NCBI RefSeq assembly: GCF_900101595.1
Contig: NZ_FMYY01000013.1
Coordinates: forward strand, 1-51,354
Direction of reading: 5' to 3'
DNA from: Paenibacillus sp. cl123
GTDB taxonomy: Bacteria; Bacillota; Bacilli; Paenibacillales; NBRC-103111
Length of the DNA: 51,354 bases
Shown: positions 6,740-15,165 of the stretch, piece after piece
Numbering within the stretch: the first letter of the stretch is position 1
Layout: the number at the start of each line of letters is the position of its first letter
Position numbers and translations under genes: made by a program
The notes under the pieces: model-generated
Database searches by the model: none
What the model was told of the DNA's origin: nothing
What the model saw: only the letters and a program-made list of their open reading frames with translations

Positions 6740-9010
6740 ATGTGCAATTGCGAAAGTTTGGAACAAAGCTTAAAGGTCTTCAGGCAGCTCGCGAATTCGA
6801 TTCGGGTATATTCGAAAATCGGCGGCGCGGGTGCGGCGGCTAGGCCGACCACCTCGACAAGAAAGGGATCTTTCGGAAGGAACGGGGCAAGCGCCAGCCC
6901 CGGCATATCGCCTAAGATCATGGATCGGCTGGGGGCCCCAATGCCTGTCGGCAGGCCCATCGTGAACCCGCGAACCGCGACCTCGACATCGGGGGCGCTG
7001 AGGGAAGTTCAACGGTTTTCGCAGAAGAGCCGCGCAAATCTGGCTCAGTGGCGGACCTCCATGAATGGTCAGGTCGCGAGGATGACTTCGGCGACTGTAA
7101 GCAGCTTTGGGCGTTTGCGAAAAAGCGCAGTTGCGAGCTCGAGCGGATTGACGGCTTTGGCCAGAGGCAGAGCGGCCGGCCCTGCGCTTGTCGGCGCGGC
7201 TGTGATTTCTCCCCAGCTGCTTGCCAGAGTCAGGGGAGCGGGAGCCGCTCTAGCTCCGGCAGCTTTGAATCAAGCGGCGCAGGCAGGCAAGGGGGCAAAC
7301 GCGCCGGCCGCTGCTCAGTCGAAAGCCGGCAGCATGCTGATGAACGGGCTTGGCCAGGCCAGGGACTTTTTGAATAATCTTCAGAAATCTGCTGAGGGCA
7401 TCAAGAACAAGTTCCTGGATATGGCCAAGAGCGCCATAACAGGAGCGGCCGAGCAGGACGATTTGCGAAGCCTCTTTGTAGCGCGTACCGGCCGTGAAGA
7501 TGTCGGCGGCGCGATGTACGACAAGTTCAAGGGCGATGCTCTCCAGAAGGGCATCAATGTGAAGGAGTTTTTATCGGGAACGATCGCGGCCTTCTCGACC
7601 ACCCAGAATACCGATCATCTCGATAAAATCAACGAGCTGGCTTATCAATTGAAGGCCGCTTCCCCCAATGGAAGCTTCGAGAAGGCGCAAACAGCCATTG
7701 TGTCCGCCTTGAAGGGGGATACCAAGGGGTTGGAGGGCTTCATGGCCGGCAGCGATCTCGCGGCGCTGAAGCTGGGGGACAAAGGCAAGAAAAACGACTT
7801 CCAAGGCTTCTTTACCGCGCTGGAGCAAGCCATGAACGAAAACGGCATGGGAGCGAACGCCGGCGAGGTGATGCAGAAAACCGTATCGGCTCAATGGAAC
7901 GAGCTGCAGGGCCGGTATCAGTCGGCGCTTGCGGGAGCAGGGCAGCAGGCGCTCGAAGCCAGCCGGCCTATTTTGGAAAGTTTGAATCAGGCCTTCGAGA
8001 CGGGCAAGTTCACGCCATTTTTCCAGGCGCTGAGCATGGCGCTGTATGGACTCGCTTCAGTTGCCGGAGCGGCGGCAAGCTTCATTCAGACTCATTTGGA
8101 CAAGATTAAGCTTGTATTGATAGGCGTCGGGGCCGTATTGGCGGTACTGGCGGCCATGTGGATTGCGAACTGGGCCGCTGCGCTGTGGCCGGTGCTGCTG
8201 GTGATCGCCGTTATTGCTCTGCTCATGGAAGTATTCCATCAGATGGGGTTTTCGACGCAGGAAGTCGTCGGCTTTGTCATTGGCATATTCATGGGTCTGT
8301 ACGCTTTTTTGCAAAATATAGTTGCCGCGTTGTGGAATTTGCTCCTTTCGTTTGCCGAATTTCTCGGGAATCTGTGGTACGACCCTGTTTATGCGGGCAG
8401 AAAGCTTTTCTATGATCTGTCCGTGTTTGTATGGGAGATGGTCGCCAGTGTGATCAACGGCATTACAGAGATGGTGAATGCAGGCACTCAGCTGATTAAC
8501 AAGTTGACCGGCAGCAAGATCGGCCTCATCCCCGAGCTCGACATGGACAATATTAAAGATATGATGATCGAGCCGGTGGCTGTCAACCAAAAGGTCGATT
8601 TGTCCGCGATGAAGATGAAGCAGGTGGATGTCGGCTCTTATTTCGTCAAAGGACAGGATTGGACCAATCAGATGTTCAAAGCCGGAGCAGAGTTCAAAAG
8701 TAGCATGGACAAGGACAAGCTGCTAGAGGACTGGAACCAGTCTGCCAAGATCAAACGCATCGACGAGGTCGGCAAAATCAAGGAAAATGTGTCGGTCGGC
8801 GGCGAAGTAGACATCGCGAACGAGGATCTCAAGCTGATGCGGGAATTGGCGGATATTCGCTCGATTCAAAATTTCGTAACGCTGACGCCGACGGTTCAGG
8901 TGGAAACCGGGGATATTCGGAGCAGCTCGGATGTCGATGAGCTGGTGCGCAAGATTACGAGCTCGCTGCAGCAGGAGTTTGTGAGAACGGCGGGAGGCGT
9001 ATACGCGTGA
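6740..9010 (+). CDS. xkdO: Tail tape measure protein (XkdO-like)
   Basis: This is the longest tail gene, about 756 residues, placed after the chaperone as in all tailed phages. The first 200 residues are rich in Ala, Ser and Arg. A central domain carries DMAKSAITGAAEQDDLRSLF and FKGDALQKGINVKEFLSGTI. Hydrophobic segments follow around residues 460-560 (KLVLIGVGAVLAVLAAMWIA, LWPVLLVIAVIALLMEVF, VGFVIGIFMGLYAFL), as expected for a protein released into the target membrane. At 0.15 nm per residue an extended helix would give a tail near 110 nm; that is an estimate. AAAGGAGG at 6721-6728 fits ATG 6740; ATG 6731 is very close to it, and an in-frame ATG at 6671 overlaps the chaperone extension stop. 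Confidence 0.85.
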   Translation: MCNCESLEQSLKVFRQLANSIRVYSKIGGAGAAARPTTSTRKGSFGRNGASASPGISPKIMDRLGAPMPVGRPIVNPRTATSTSGALREVQRFSQKSRANLAQWRTSMNGQVARMTSATVSSFGRLRKSAVASSSGLTALARGRAAGPALVGAAVISPQLLARVRGAGAALAPAALNQAAQAGKGANAPAAAQSKAGSMLMNGLGQARDFLNNLQKSAEGIKNKFLDMAKSAITGAAEQDDLRSLFVARTGREDVGGAMYDKFKGDALQKGINVKEFLSGTIAAFSTTQNTDHLDKINELAYQLKAASPNGSFEKAQTAIVSALKGDTKGLEGFMAGSDLAALKLGDKGKKNDFQGFFTALEQAMNENGMGANAGEVMQKTVSAQWNELQGRYQSALAGAGQQALEASRPILESLNQAFETGKFTPFFQALSMALYGLASVAGAAASFIQTHLDKIKLVLIGVGAVLAVLAAMWIANWAAALWPVLLVIAVIALLMEVFHQMGFSTQEVVGFVIGIFMGLYAFLQNIVAALWNLLLSFAEFLGNLWYDPVYAGRKLFYDLSVFVWEMVASVINGITEMVNAGTQLINKLTGSKIGLIPELDMDNIKDMMIEPVAVNQKVDLSAMKMKQVDVGSYFVKGQDWTNQMFKAGAEFKSSMDKDKLLEDWNQSAKIKRIDEVGKIKENVSVGGEVDIANEDLKLMRELADIRSIQNFVTLTPTVQVETGDIRSSSDVDELVRKITSSLQQEFVRTAGGVYA

Positions 9011-9726
9011 ATGTGCCGTATGGAATTTATGTCGGCTGGAACAATGCCGAGTCCTGGTTCCGGCTCCCGGTCAACCCGGAGACGCTGGAGGTCAAGCAGA
9101 GCGGGGCGGGACGATCCTATGACATGATCGGTCTGGGCGAGATTAATGCGATTCAGGCGCCGAGGCTAAGGGAGATCAGCTTCAGCAGCGTGCTGCCGTC
9201 GCGGGCCTATCCTTATGTGAGCGTCGCTTCGGCAGATTTACAGCCTGCGAGCTGGTATGTGGAGCGGCTGACGGAATGGATGCATACCAAGCGGCCGGTC
9301 CGCCTGGTGGTGACAGGCTCGCATACGGAGCTGGCAGATGGCCGGCTTGCCGGGATTCAGCTCAATCTGCCCGTTAGCATCGAGCGGTTCGACTGGAAGG
9401 AGGCCGCTAGGGGCGGGGGAGATATTGAGTATGAGCTTGCTTTGAAAGCCTATATGTTTTACGCCGCCAAGAAGGTTCATATCGTCACCGATGCCCAGTC
9501 GGGAGAGCCCGTGGCCGAGGAGGCCGTCTCCACGCGTGCGAACGAGCGTATTCCGCCCTCCTCCTACACGTTGAAAGAGGGCGACAATCTGTGGGCGATC
9601 GCCGCTCTTCTGCTCGGCGACGGCTCGCGTTACCGCGAGATTCAGCAGCTGAACGGCATCAGCGACGCCGAGCTGCGAAGGCTGCCTGCCGGTCGGGAGC
9701 TGCGCCTGCCGGAGGTGGGGGTCTGA
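9007..9726 (+). CDS. xkdP: LysM-containing tail protein (XkdP-like)
   Basis: The 239-residue protein opens with PYGIYVGWNNAESWFRLPVN, typical of XkdP. It ends with a LysM module (SSYTLKEGDNLWAIAALLLG to LPAGRELRLPEV) of about 50 residues. LysM binds N-acetylglucosamine polymers; in tails of this type the protein joins the tube end to the baseplate and may touch peptidoglycan. The GTG start overlaps the tape measure stop by four bases, and the stop shares one base with the next ATG, so the baseplate genes are translationally chained. Length and order match PBSX. Confidence 0.87.
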   Translation: MNVPYGIYVGWNNAESWFRLPVNPETLEVKQSGAGRSYDMIGLGEINAIQAPRLREISFSSVLPSRAYPYVSVASADLQPASWYVERLTEWMHTKRPVRLVVTGSHTELADGRLAGIQLNLPVSIERFDWKEAARGGGDIEYELALKAYMFYAAKKVHIVTDAQSGEPVAEEAVSTRANERIPPSSYTLKEGDNLWAIAALLLGDGSRYREIQQLNGISDAELRRLPAGRELRLPEVGV

Positions 9727-10697
9727 TGCTCGAGGTGCTGATCGATAACCGGGACGGACAGCTGTGGGATGTCTCGGAGCTGACGGCCGAGCTGTCCTGG
9801 AAAACAAGCCGCATTGCCAAGCCGTCCAGCGTCGAGCTTACGTTGATTCGCGGAGCCTTGTATCAAAGCGCGGCCTTCAAGCTGGAGCCGGGAGCCATCG
9901 TCCGTGTGCGCCAAGGGGAGACGCCGGTGTTCTTCGGCTATATCTTTACGGTGGAGCAAAGCTCCTCGGAGCAGGTGAAGCTGACAGCGTACGATCAGCT
10001 GCGGTATTGGCTGGCCAGCGATACCTACGTGTTCGCCAACCAGACGGCTGCCGAGATCATTCGGCGAATCGCCGGCGACCTTGGCGCGAAGATCGGAGAG
10101 CTGCCGGATACGAAATACGTGATTCCTTCCATGGTGGAGGACGGACAGAAGCTGCTGGACATCGCCTTGAAGGCGCTGGATCTGACGCTTATTGCCGGAC
10201 AGGGCAACTACATGCTGTTCGATCATTTCGGAGCGTTGACGGTCCGGGATATCAATGTGCTGGAGCTGTTTTTCTCCATCGGGGACGACAGCCTTCTCTA
10301 CGATTACAGCTTCAAGCGGTCGATTGACGAGGAAACGTACACCCGGGTTAAGCTGGTGCGCGACAACAAGGAGACGAAGGCACGTGACGTGTATGTGGCT
10401 CAGGACAGCGCCAATATCGCGAAATGGGGCAGGCTGCAGCTCTATCACAAGGCAAATGACAGCATGAATGAAGCCCAGCTCAAGGAGCTGCTGAACAATC
10501 TGATGAGCCGGCACAATCGGGAGCAGCGAACTTTAAGCCTGCAGGCGCTGGGAGATATCCGGGTGCGCGCGGGGCATTACGTCTTCATTTTTATGAAGGA
10601 ATTGGGGTTGGAGAAGCCGTTTCTGGTGGAAGAATGCAGCCATTCTTTCACAGGCGGGGAGCATACGATGAATCTGGAATTGAAGGTGATAGCATGA
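9726..10697 (+). CDS. xkdQ: Baseplate hub protein (XkdQ-like)
   Basis: The 323-residue product starts MLEVLIDNRDGQLWDVSELT and contains WKTSRIAKPSSVELTLIRGA and VFFGYIFTVE, conserved in XkdQ/YqbQ proteins, which correspond to the gpD-type hub of Mu-like and P2-like tails. The hub closes the tube and holds the spike. The start is set by the one-base overlap with the upstream stop; longer in-frame extensions lie inside the previous gene and have no ribosome site. It continues without gap into the XkdR-like gene (ATGA). Confidence 0.88.
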   Translation: MLEVLIDNRDGQLWDVSELTAELSWKTSRIAKPSSVELTLIRGALYQSAAFKLEPGAIVRVRQGETPVFFGYIFTVEQSSSEQVKLTAYDQLRYWLASDTYVFANQTAAEIIRRIAGDLGAKIGELPDTKYVIPSMVEDGQKLLDIALKALDLTLIAGQGNYMLFDHFGALTVRDINVLELFFSIGDDSLLYDYSFKRSIDEETYTRVKLVRDNKETKARDVYVAQDSANIAKWGRLQLYHKANDSMNEAQLKELLNNLMSRHNREQRTLSLQALGDIRVRAGHYVFIFMKELGLEKPFLVEECSHSFTGGEHTMNLELKVIA

Positions 10698-11005
10698 GCA
10701 TAAGCCAGATGCTGGATGTCATTAAAAAGGCAAGCCTCGGGGCTGTCGATGCGGGCCAGCCGGTAGCGCTTCTGTTCGGCGAGGTCGTCAGCGTGTCGCC
10801 GCTGGAAGTGCTTGTCGACGAGCGGTTTCGTCTGCCGGCGGAGTCGCTGCTTGTGCCGGAGAGCCTGCACAGGAAAGAGCTGACGGTGGCGGGCCAGACC
10901 GTCGCAATCCGGGACGGACTGGCTGCCGGAGAACGCCTGCTGCTGCTGCGGGTGCAGGGCGGGGGACAATTTGTCGCGCTGGATAGGGTTAGGGGGACGC
11001 TATGA
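10694..11005 (+). CDS. xkdR: XkdR-like (DUF2577) tail protein
   Basis: The 103-residue protein begins MSISQMLDVIKKASLGAVDA and shows PVALLFGEVVSVSPLEVLVD, the pattern of the DUF2577 family. This family follows the hub gene in PBSX-like clusters and includes a small OB-like domain; a role in the central spike region is suggested by position. The body ends with a hydrophobic LLLLRVQGGGQFVALDRV. ATG 10694 overlaps the XkdQ stop. In this cluster no separate long spike gene is present, so this protein is the best spike candidate. Confidence 0.82.
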   Translation: MSISQMLDVIKKASLGAVDAGQPVALLFGEVVSVSPLEVLVDERFRLPAESLLVPESLHRKELTVAGQTVAIRDGLAAGERLLLLRVQGGGQFVALDRVRGTL

Positions 11006-11415
11006 TTCCGCAGGGCAGTATCTTAGCCAACGTGACGCTTCGCCGGACCAAGCAGCCCGGCCGGACGTATGCTCTGGATATCCCCGGGCTTGGGATGGAA
11101 GGGCAGGGGATGATCGACGGACGTGAAGCTGTGCGACAAATGGTATTTAAAATACTCCACACGGAAAGGTACGACCATGCGATCTACAGCTTTAATTACG
11201 GCAGCGAGCTTAGGCTGCTGCTGGGCGGCGATCCTATGCTTGTCCGGTCGGAGCTGGCGAGACGCGTGAAGGAAGCGTTGCTTCAGGATGACCGTATCCG
11301 CGCGGTTGAAGATATCCGTATGGAGCTCGGCGAGCATCAGGCGGTCATCTCCTTCACCGTGGAGTCCGAATACGGGAGCATCGCTATATCGAAAGAGGTG
11401 AACAGATTTGTATGA
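11002..11415 (+). CDS. xkdS: Baseplate wedge protein, gp25-like (XkdS, DUF2634)
   Basis: The 137-residue protein has the XkdS pattern: TYALDIPGLGMEGQGMIDGR, then AVRQMVFKILHTERYDHAIY with NYGSEL, and AVISFTVESEYGSI near the C-terminus. It belongs to the gp25/gpW wedge group that nucleates sheath assembly at the baseplate. Both ends overlap neighbouring genes. Length is typical. Confidence 0.88.
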   Translation: MIPQGSILANVTLRRTKQPGRTYALDIPGLGMEGQGMIDGREAVRQMVFKILHTERYDHAIYSFNYGSELRLLLGGDPMLVRSELARRVKEALLQDDRIRAVEDIRMELGEHQAVISFTVESEYGSIAISKEVNRFV

Positions 11416-12445
11416 GCAGCAAACCTATGAAGCTTTATTGCGCCGCATGCTGGACCGGGTGCCGGCGGATATAGACAAACGCGAGGGCAGTGTCATCTTC
11501 GACGCGCTGGCCCCGGCCTCCGCCGAGCTTGCTCAAGCATACGCGGACCTGGAGGGCGCATTACGGCTCGGCTTCGCGGGCACCTCCAGCGGAGAGTGGC
11601 TGGAGCGGCGTACGGAGGAAATGGGGGTGTATCGCCGCGCTGCGACCAAGGCGGTTCGCTCCGCCGCATTTAATGTGGAAGTGAGCGCTGGCTCGAGGTT
11701 TTACGCGGGCGGCCTGTATTTTCGAGCGTTGGAGGCCGGGCAGACGGTGCGGCTGGAGGCGGAGACGGCCGGTTCGGCGGGCAACATGCCGTTCGGGGCG
11801 CTGCAGCCGGTAGAGCTCATCCCGGGCTTGACCTCGGCCGTGCTGGGAGCTGTGCTGATCCCGGGCGAAGACGAGGAAAGCGACGCTTCCTTGCTGCAGC
11901 GTTACAGGCAGCAGACGATGCGGCCTGCGACCAGCGGCAACAAGTCCCACTATGTCCAGTGGGCCGGCGAGGTGCCGGGCGTTGGCGCTTCCAAAGTGTT
12001 TCCTCTGTGGGCGGGACCGGGAACGGTCAAGGTGGTGATCGTCGATGCGGAATATGCGCCGGCTTCAGCCGCTTTGGTCGAAGAGGTGCAGCGGCATATC
12101 GATCCGGAGCCATCGGGGACGGGCGAAGGCAAGGCCCCGATCGGAGCGCGCGTGAAGGTGGTCAGCGCCGCGGCGAAGCCCATCGGAGTGGCGGCGACGG
12201 TCGTATTGGCCCAAGGCTATACGGTTCAGCAGGTTACGACTGCCTTCGCGGCCGCGATGACCGCCTATTTGAAGGAAATTGCCTTTGCCGTTACCTACGT
12301 ATCCATAGCCCGGGTCGGAATGCTTTTGCTGGATATTCCCGGCGTTCTGGATTACAGCGCGCTCAAGCTTAACGGCGCCTCCGGCAATGTGGCCGTGGCG
12401 GCCGAGGAAATTCCGGTGCTCGGCACTGTGGGACTGGGGGTGTAG
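11408..12445 (+). CDS. xkdT: Baseplate J-like protein (XkdT)
   Basis: The 345-residue protein has the baseplate J signature: RRMLDRVPADIDKREGSVIF at the start, RRTEEMGVYRRAATKAVR, ETAGSAGNMPFGALQPVELI, then EDEESDASLLQRYRQQTMRP. J proteins form the wedge arms that link the hub to the fibres. The TTG start at 11408 has a strong AAAGAGGTGA eight bases upstream and overlaps the XkdS stop. The gene order hub, DUF2577, gp25, J is exactly that of PBSX. Confidence 0.9.
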   Translation: MYEQQTYEALLRRMLDRVPADIDKREGSVIFDALAPASAELAQAYADLEGALRLGFAGTSSGEWLERRTEEMGVYRRAATKAVRSAAFNVEVSAGSRFYAGGLYFRALEAGQTVRLEAETAGSAGNMPFGALQPVELIPGLTSAVLGAVLIPGEDEESDASLLQRYRQQTMRPATSGNKSHYVQWAGEVPGVGASKVFPLWAGPGTVKVVIVDAEYAPASAALVEEVQRHIDPEPSGTGEGKAPIGARVKVVSAAAKPIGVAATVVLAQGYTVQQVTTAFAAAMTAYLKEIAFAVTYVSIARVGMLLLDIPGVLDYSALKLNGASGNVAVAAEEIPVLGTVGLGV

Positions 12446-12451
12446 CGGAGT

Positions 12452-14539
12452 ATGGCATATCCGGCAGATATCGACCGCTTTCAGGACAAGCTGAACAAAC
12501 GGAAGGACGGCGGCATTTATATCGTCGAGGAGGAGCTGCCGACTACGGAGGGCGTGTACGAGGGGCTTCTGGCCCACGACCATATCGTGAACAGCAGCAT
12601 TCAGGTGTATACGGGTTCCAAATTCACCGGGGAGCCGGTGGTGAACTTCGTTGTGTCCGTCCCGGCGGAAACGCCTTGGCGGCGCACGCTGCGCGCCTTC
12701 AGCACAGCTCCGGTTATTTATGTCACCTATGAAACGCCCGGGGATACGGTAGAGGCGGATGATGTGAACCGGCTGCAGCGGGGCGTTACGGCGACCCAAG
12801 TCGAGGTTGACCGGTATAAAGCCTCCAACGACCAGCGAGTACGGTCCGCCGAGGACCGCTTGACGGCGGCTGAGAGCGCGAAGGCGAATAAGACCTACGT
12901 CGATACGCAGTTGTTGACCAAGGCCGACAAGGCGACAACGTATACGAAGACGGAAACCGATCAGCGGATTCAATCGGTGATCGGGGCTGCGCCCGCCGCT
13001 CTGGACACACTTCAGGAGCTGGGGGCAGCGCTGAACAATGATCCCAACTTCGCAGCGACCGTGACGACCCAGTTGTCGACGAAGGTCGACAAGGCAGCGG
13101 GCAAACAGCTCAGTACGGAGGACTACACGACGGCAGAGAAAACCAAGCTGGCCGGCATTGCCGCCGGAGCCAACGCTTACGTTCACCCGTCCACGCACCC
13201 GCCCTCCATCATTGTCCAGGATGCAAGCAACCGGTTCGTGACGGATGCGGAGAAAGCGGCGTGGACGGCGAAGGCTTCTACCGCGGTAGCGACTTCTGGC
13301 GGAAACGGCCTTATGAGCGCGGCGGATAAAGTCAAGCTGGACGGGGTTGCGTCTGGGGCTAATGCTTACGTGCATCCGTCTGGCGACGGGAACCAGCATG
13401 TGCCTGCGACGGGCACGGGTAGCGGCGGCAAGGTGCTGAAGGCGGGAACGACTGCGGGCAGCGCCGCCTGGGGCGTCGTGGACTGGTCGGAGGTGACGGG
13501 CAAGCCGAGCGTATACGCGCCGGCGGCTCATACGCATCCGGCCGATGAGGTGACGGAGAGTGCGGCGAAGCGCTTCGTGACGGATGCGGAGAAAGCGGCG
13601 TGGACGGCGAAGGCTTCTACGGCGGTAGCGACTTCTGGCGGAAACGGCCTTATGAGCGCGGCGGATAAAGTCAAGCTGGACGGGGTTGCGTCTGGGGCTA
13701 ATGCTTACGTGCATCCGTCTGGCGACGGGAACCAGCATGTGCCTGCGACGGGCACGGTTAGCGGGGGCAAGGTGCTGAAGGCGGGAACGACCGCAGGCAG
13801 CGCCGCTTGGGGCGTCGTGGACTGGTCGGAGGTGACGGGGAAGCCGAGTACGTATGCGCCAGCGGCTCATACGCACTCAGCCGATGAGGTGACGGAGAGC
13901 GCGGCGAAGCGCTTCGTCACGGATGCGGAGAAAGCGGCGTGGACGGCGAAGGCTTCTACGGCGGTAGCGACTTCTGGCGGAAACGGCCTTATGAGCGCGG
14001 CCGATAAGGTCAAGCTGGACGGTATTACATCCGGGGCGAATTCGTATGTGCATCCGACAGGAGACGGGAATCAGCACGTTCCTGCGACGGGCACGGTTAG
14101 CGGCGGCAAGGTGCTGAAGGCGGGAACGACTGCGGGCAGCGTCGCCTGGGGCGTCGTGGATTGGTCGGAGGTGTCCGGGAAGCCGAGTGCGTTTGCGGCA
14201 GCCGCACATGATCATGCCAGGCTGCAGCGGACCGATGATCGGGTGATTAAGCCTACGGGTACGCCGAAGGGCTTCCTGGGTCTTTATTTCACCTCGCTCG
14301 GGGGCTTAAATGCAGCAACCGGGGACAATCAGTACCAGGATATGATCGTCCTGAATACGTTCACCGACACGAGCGGAGGCAAGGTCAATGCCCTTGCCTT
14401 TCATAAAACCTCCATGAAAATTTTACATTTTCAAGCCGCTCAAGGGGATACCGTGTGGGGTACGCCCAAGGAGCTTGCCTATATGCCCGATGTGATGAGC
14501 AAAGGTCCGCTTACCTGGAATCAGCTTAAGGGGGTGTAG
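12452..14539 (+). CDS. Repeat-rich tail fibre protein 1
   Basis: The 695-residue protein has three parts. Residues 1-130 form a non-repetitive head (PADIDRFQDKLNKRKDGGIY ... FTGEPVVNFVVSVPAETPWRR), probably the baseplate-attachment domain. Residues about 130-590 form a shaft with KLDGVASGANAYVHP, NRFVTDAEKAAWTAKAST and NGLMSAADKVK motifs; three near-identical 113-residue units fill most of it. Residues about 590-695 form a unique tip (KPTGTPKGFLGLYFTSLGGL ... TVWGTPKELAY), the likely receptor-binding end. Such proteins choose the target cell surface. It lies between the J-like and XkdU-like genes, unlike PBSX, where fibres follow XkdU. The start follows GGAG closely. Confidence 0.82.
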   Translation: MAYPADIDRFQDKLNKRKDGGIYIVEEELPTTEGVYEGLLAHDHIVNSSIQVYTGSKFTGEPVVNFVVSVPAETPWRRTLRAFSTAPVIYVTYETPGDTVEADDVNRLQRGVTATQVEVDRYKASNDQRVRSAEDRLTAAESAKANKTYVDTQLLTKADKATTYTKTETDQRIQSVIGAAPAALDTLQELGAALNNDPNFAATVTTQLSTKVDKAAGKQLSTEDYTTAEKTKLAGIAAGANAYVHPSTHPPSIIVQDASNRFVTDAEKAAWTAKASTAVATSGGNGLMSAADKVKLDGVASGANAYVHPSGDGNQHVPATGTGSGGKVLKAGTTAGSAAWGVVDWSEVTGKPSVYAPAAHTHPADEVTESAAKRFVTDAEKAAWTAKASTAVATSGGNGLMSAADKVKLDGVASGANAYVHPSGDGNQHVPATGTVSGGKVLKAGTTAGSAAWGVVDWSEVTGKPSTYAPAAHTHSADEVTESAAKRFVTDAEKAAWTAKASTAVATSGGNGLMSAADKVKLDGITSGANSYVHPTGDGNQHVPATGTVSGGKVLKAGTTAGSVAWGVVDWSEVSGKPSAFAAAAHDHARLQRTDDRVIKPTGTPKGFLGLYFTSLGGLNAATGDNQYQDMIVLNTFTDTSGGKVNALAFHKTSMKILHFQAAQGDTVWGTPKELAYMPDVMSKGPLTWNQLKGV
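13241..14214 (+). repeat. Three 339-bp direct repeats inside fibre 1
   Basis: Unit starts at 13241, 13580 and 13919 give an exact 339-bp (113-codon) period. Long runs are identical at DNA level between copies, including synonymous positions, which points to recent duplication or gene conversion. The third copy has diverged more toward its end. Confidence 0.9.
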
Positions 14540-14542
14540 CGA

Positions 14543-15160
14543 TTGGCATACGGTCAATTTATGTATGGCGCTGTGTCCCTTGGAGCAGACGAGCAGGATG
14601 GGGGAGAGGCCCCGGAGACGTCGCGCGATCTGATGGCCTACCTGCCGGCTTATTACCGGGAAAGCCGTCAGATGGTGGCTTTGCAGGAAAGCTTGGGGAG
14701 CGGGCTGAACGAGTACCGCTTTCGAAGCGACGAGCTGCTGGACCAGTTTTTTATCCGTTCGGCGACTTGGGGGCTTCAGCTGTGGGAGGCGGAGCTTGGT
14801 TTGAGCTCTGATCGTACCGAGGCTTATGCCTGGCGCCGGGAGATGTTGCTTGCCAAGCTGCGGGGAACCGGAACGACGACCAAGCGGATGATCCGCGAGG
14901 CGGCAGCGGCATTTTCGGGAGGCGAAGTGGCCGTCATTGACGTTCCGGAGGAGTCGCGATTCGAGATTCATTTTATCGGAGTGAAGGGCATTCCGGCCAA
15001 TATGGCGGGGTTCATTCAGATGCTGGACGAGATTAAACCGGCTCATCTGGCCTATTCCTTCAAATATACCTACACCGTGTGGGATGCGCTGAAGCTGCTC
15101 GATTGGCAGCAGGCGGGGAGCCTGACATGGTCTGACTTGCGAATTTATACAGGAGTGTGA
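14543..15160 (+). CDS. xkdU: Baseplate protein XkdU-like (YmfQ, DUF2313)
   Basis: The 205-residue product carries the YmfQ/XkdU pattern: RDLMAYLPAYYRESRQMVAL, SATWGLQLWEAELGL, RREMLLAKLRGTGTTTKRMI and a C-terminal PAHLAYSFKYTYTVWDAL. It is the gpI-type wedge component that anchors fibres to the J arm. A TTG start at 14543 follows GGGGGTG. Its stop region holds the AGGAG used by fibre 2. Being flanked by two fibre genes is uncommon. Confidence 0.88.
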   Translation: MAYGQFMYGAVSLGADEQDGGEAPETSRDLMAYLPAYYRESRQMVALQESLGSGLNEYRFRSDELLDQFFIRSATWGLQLWEAELGLSSDRTEAYAWRREMLLAKLRGTGTTTKRMIREAAAAFSGGEVAVIDVPEESRFEIHFIGVKGIPANMAGFIQMLDEIKPAHLAYSFKYTYTVWDALKLLDWQQAGSLTWSDLRIYTGV

Positions 15161-15165
15161 GTGAC

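Noticed and set aside
12065..13876. Long minus-strand open frame of about 600 codons
   Set aside because: It is antisense to fibre 1 and mirrors its repeats; composition is Arg/His-rich shadow sequence with no ribosome site.
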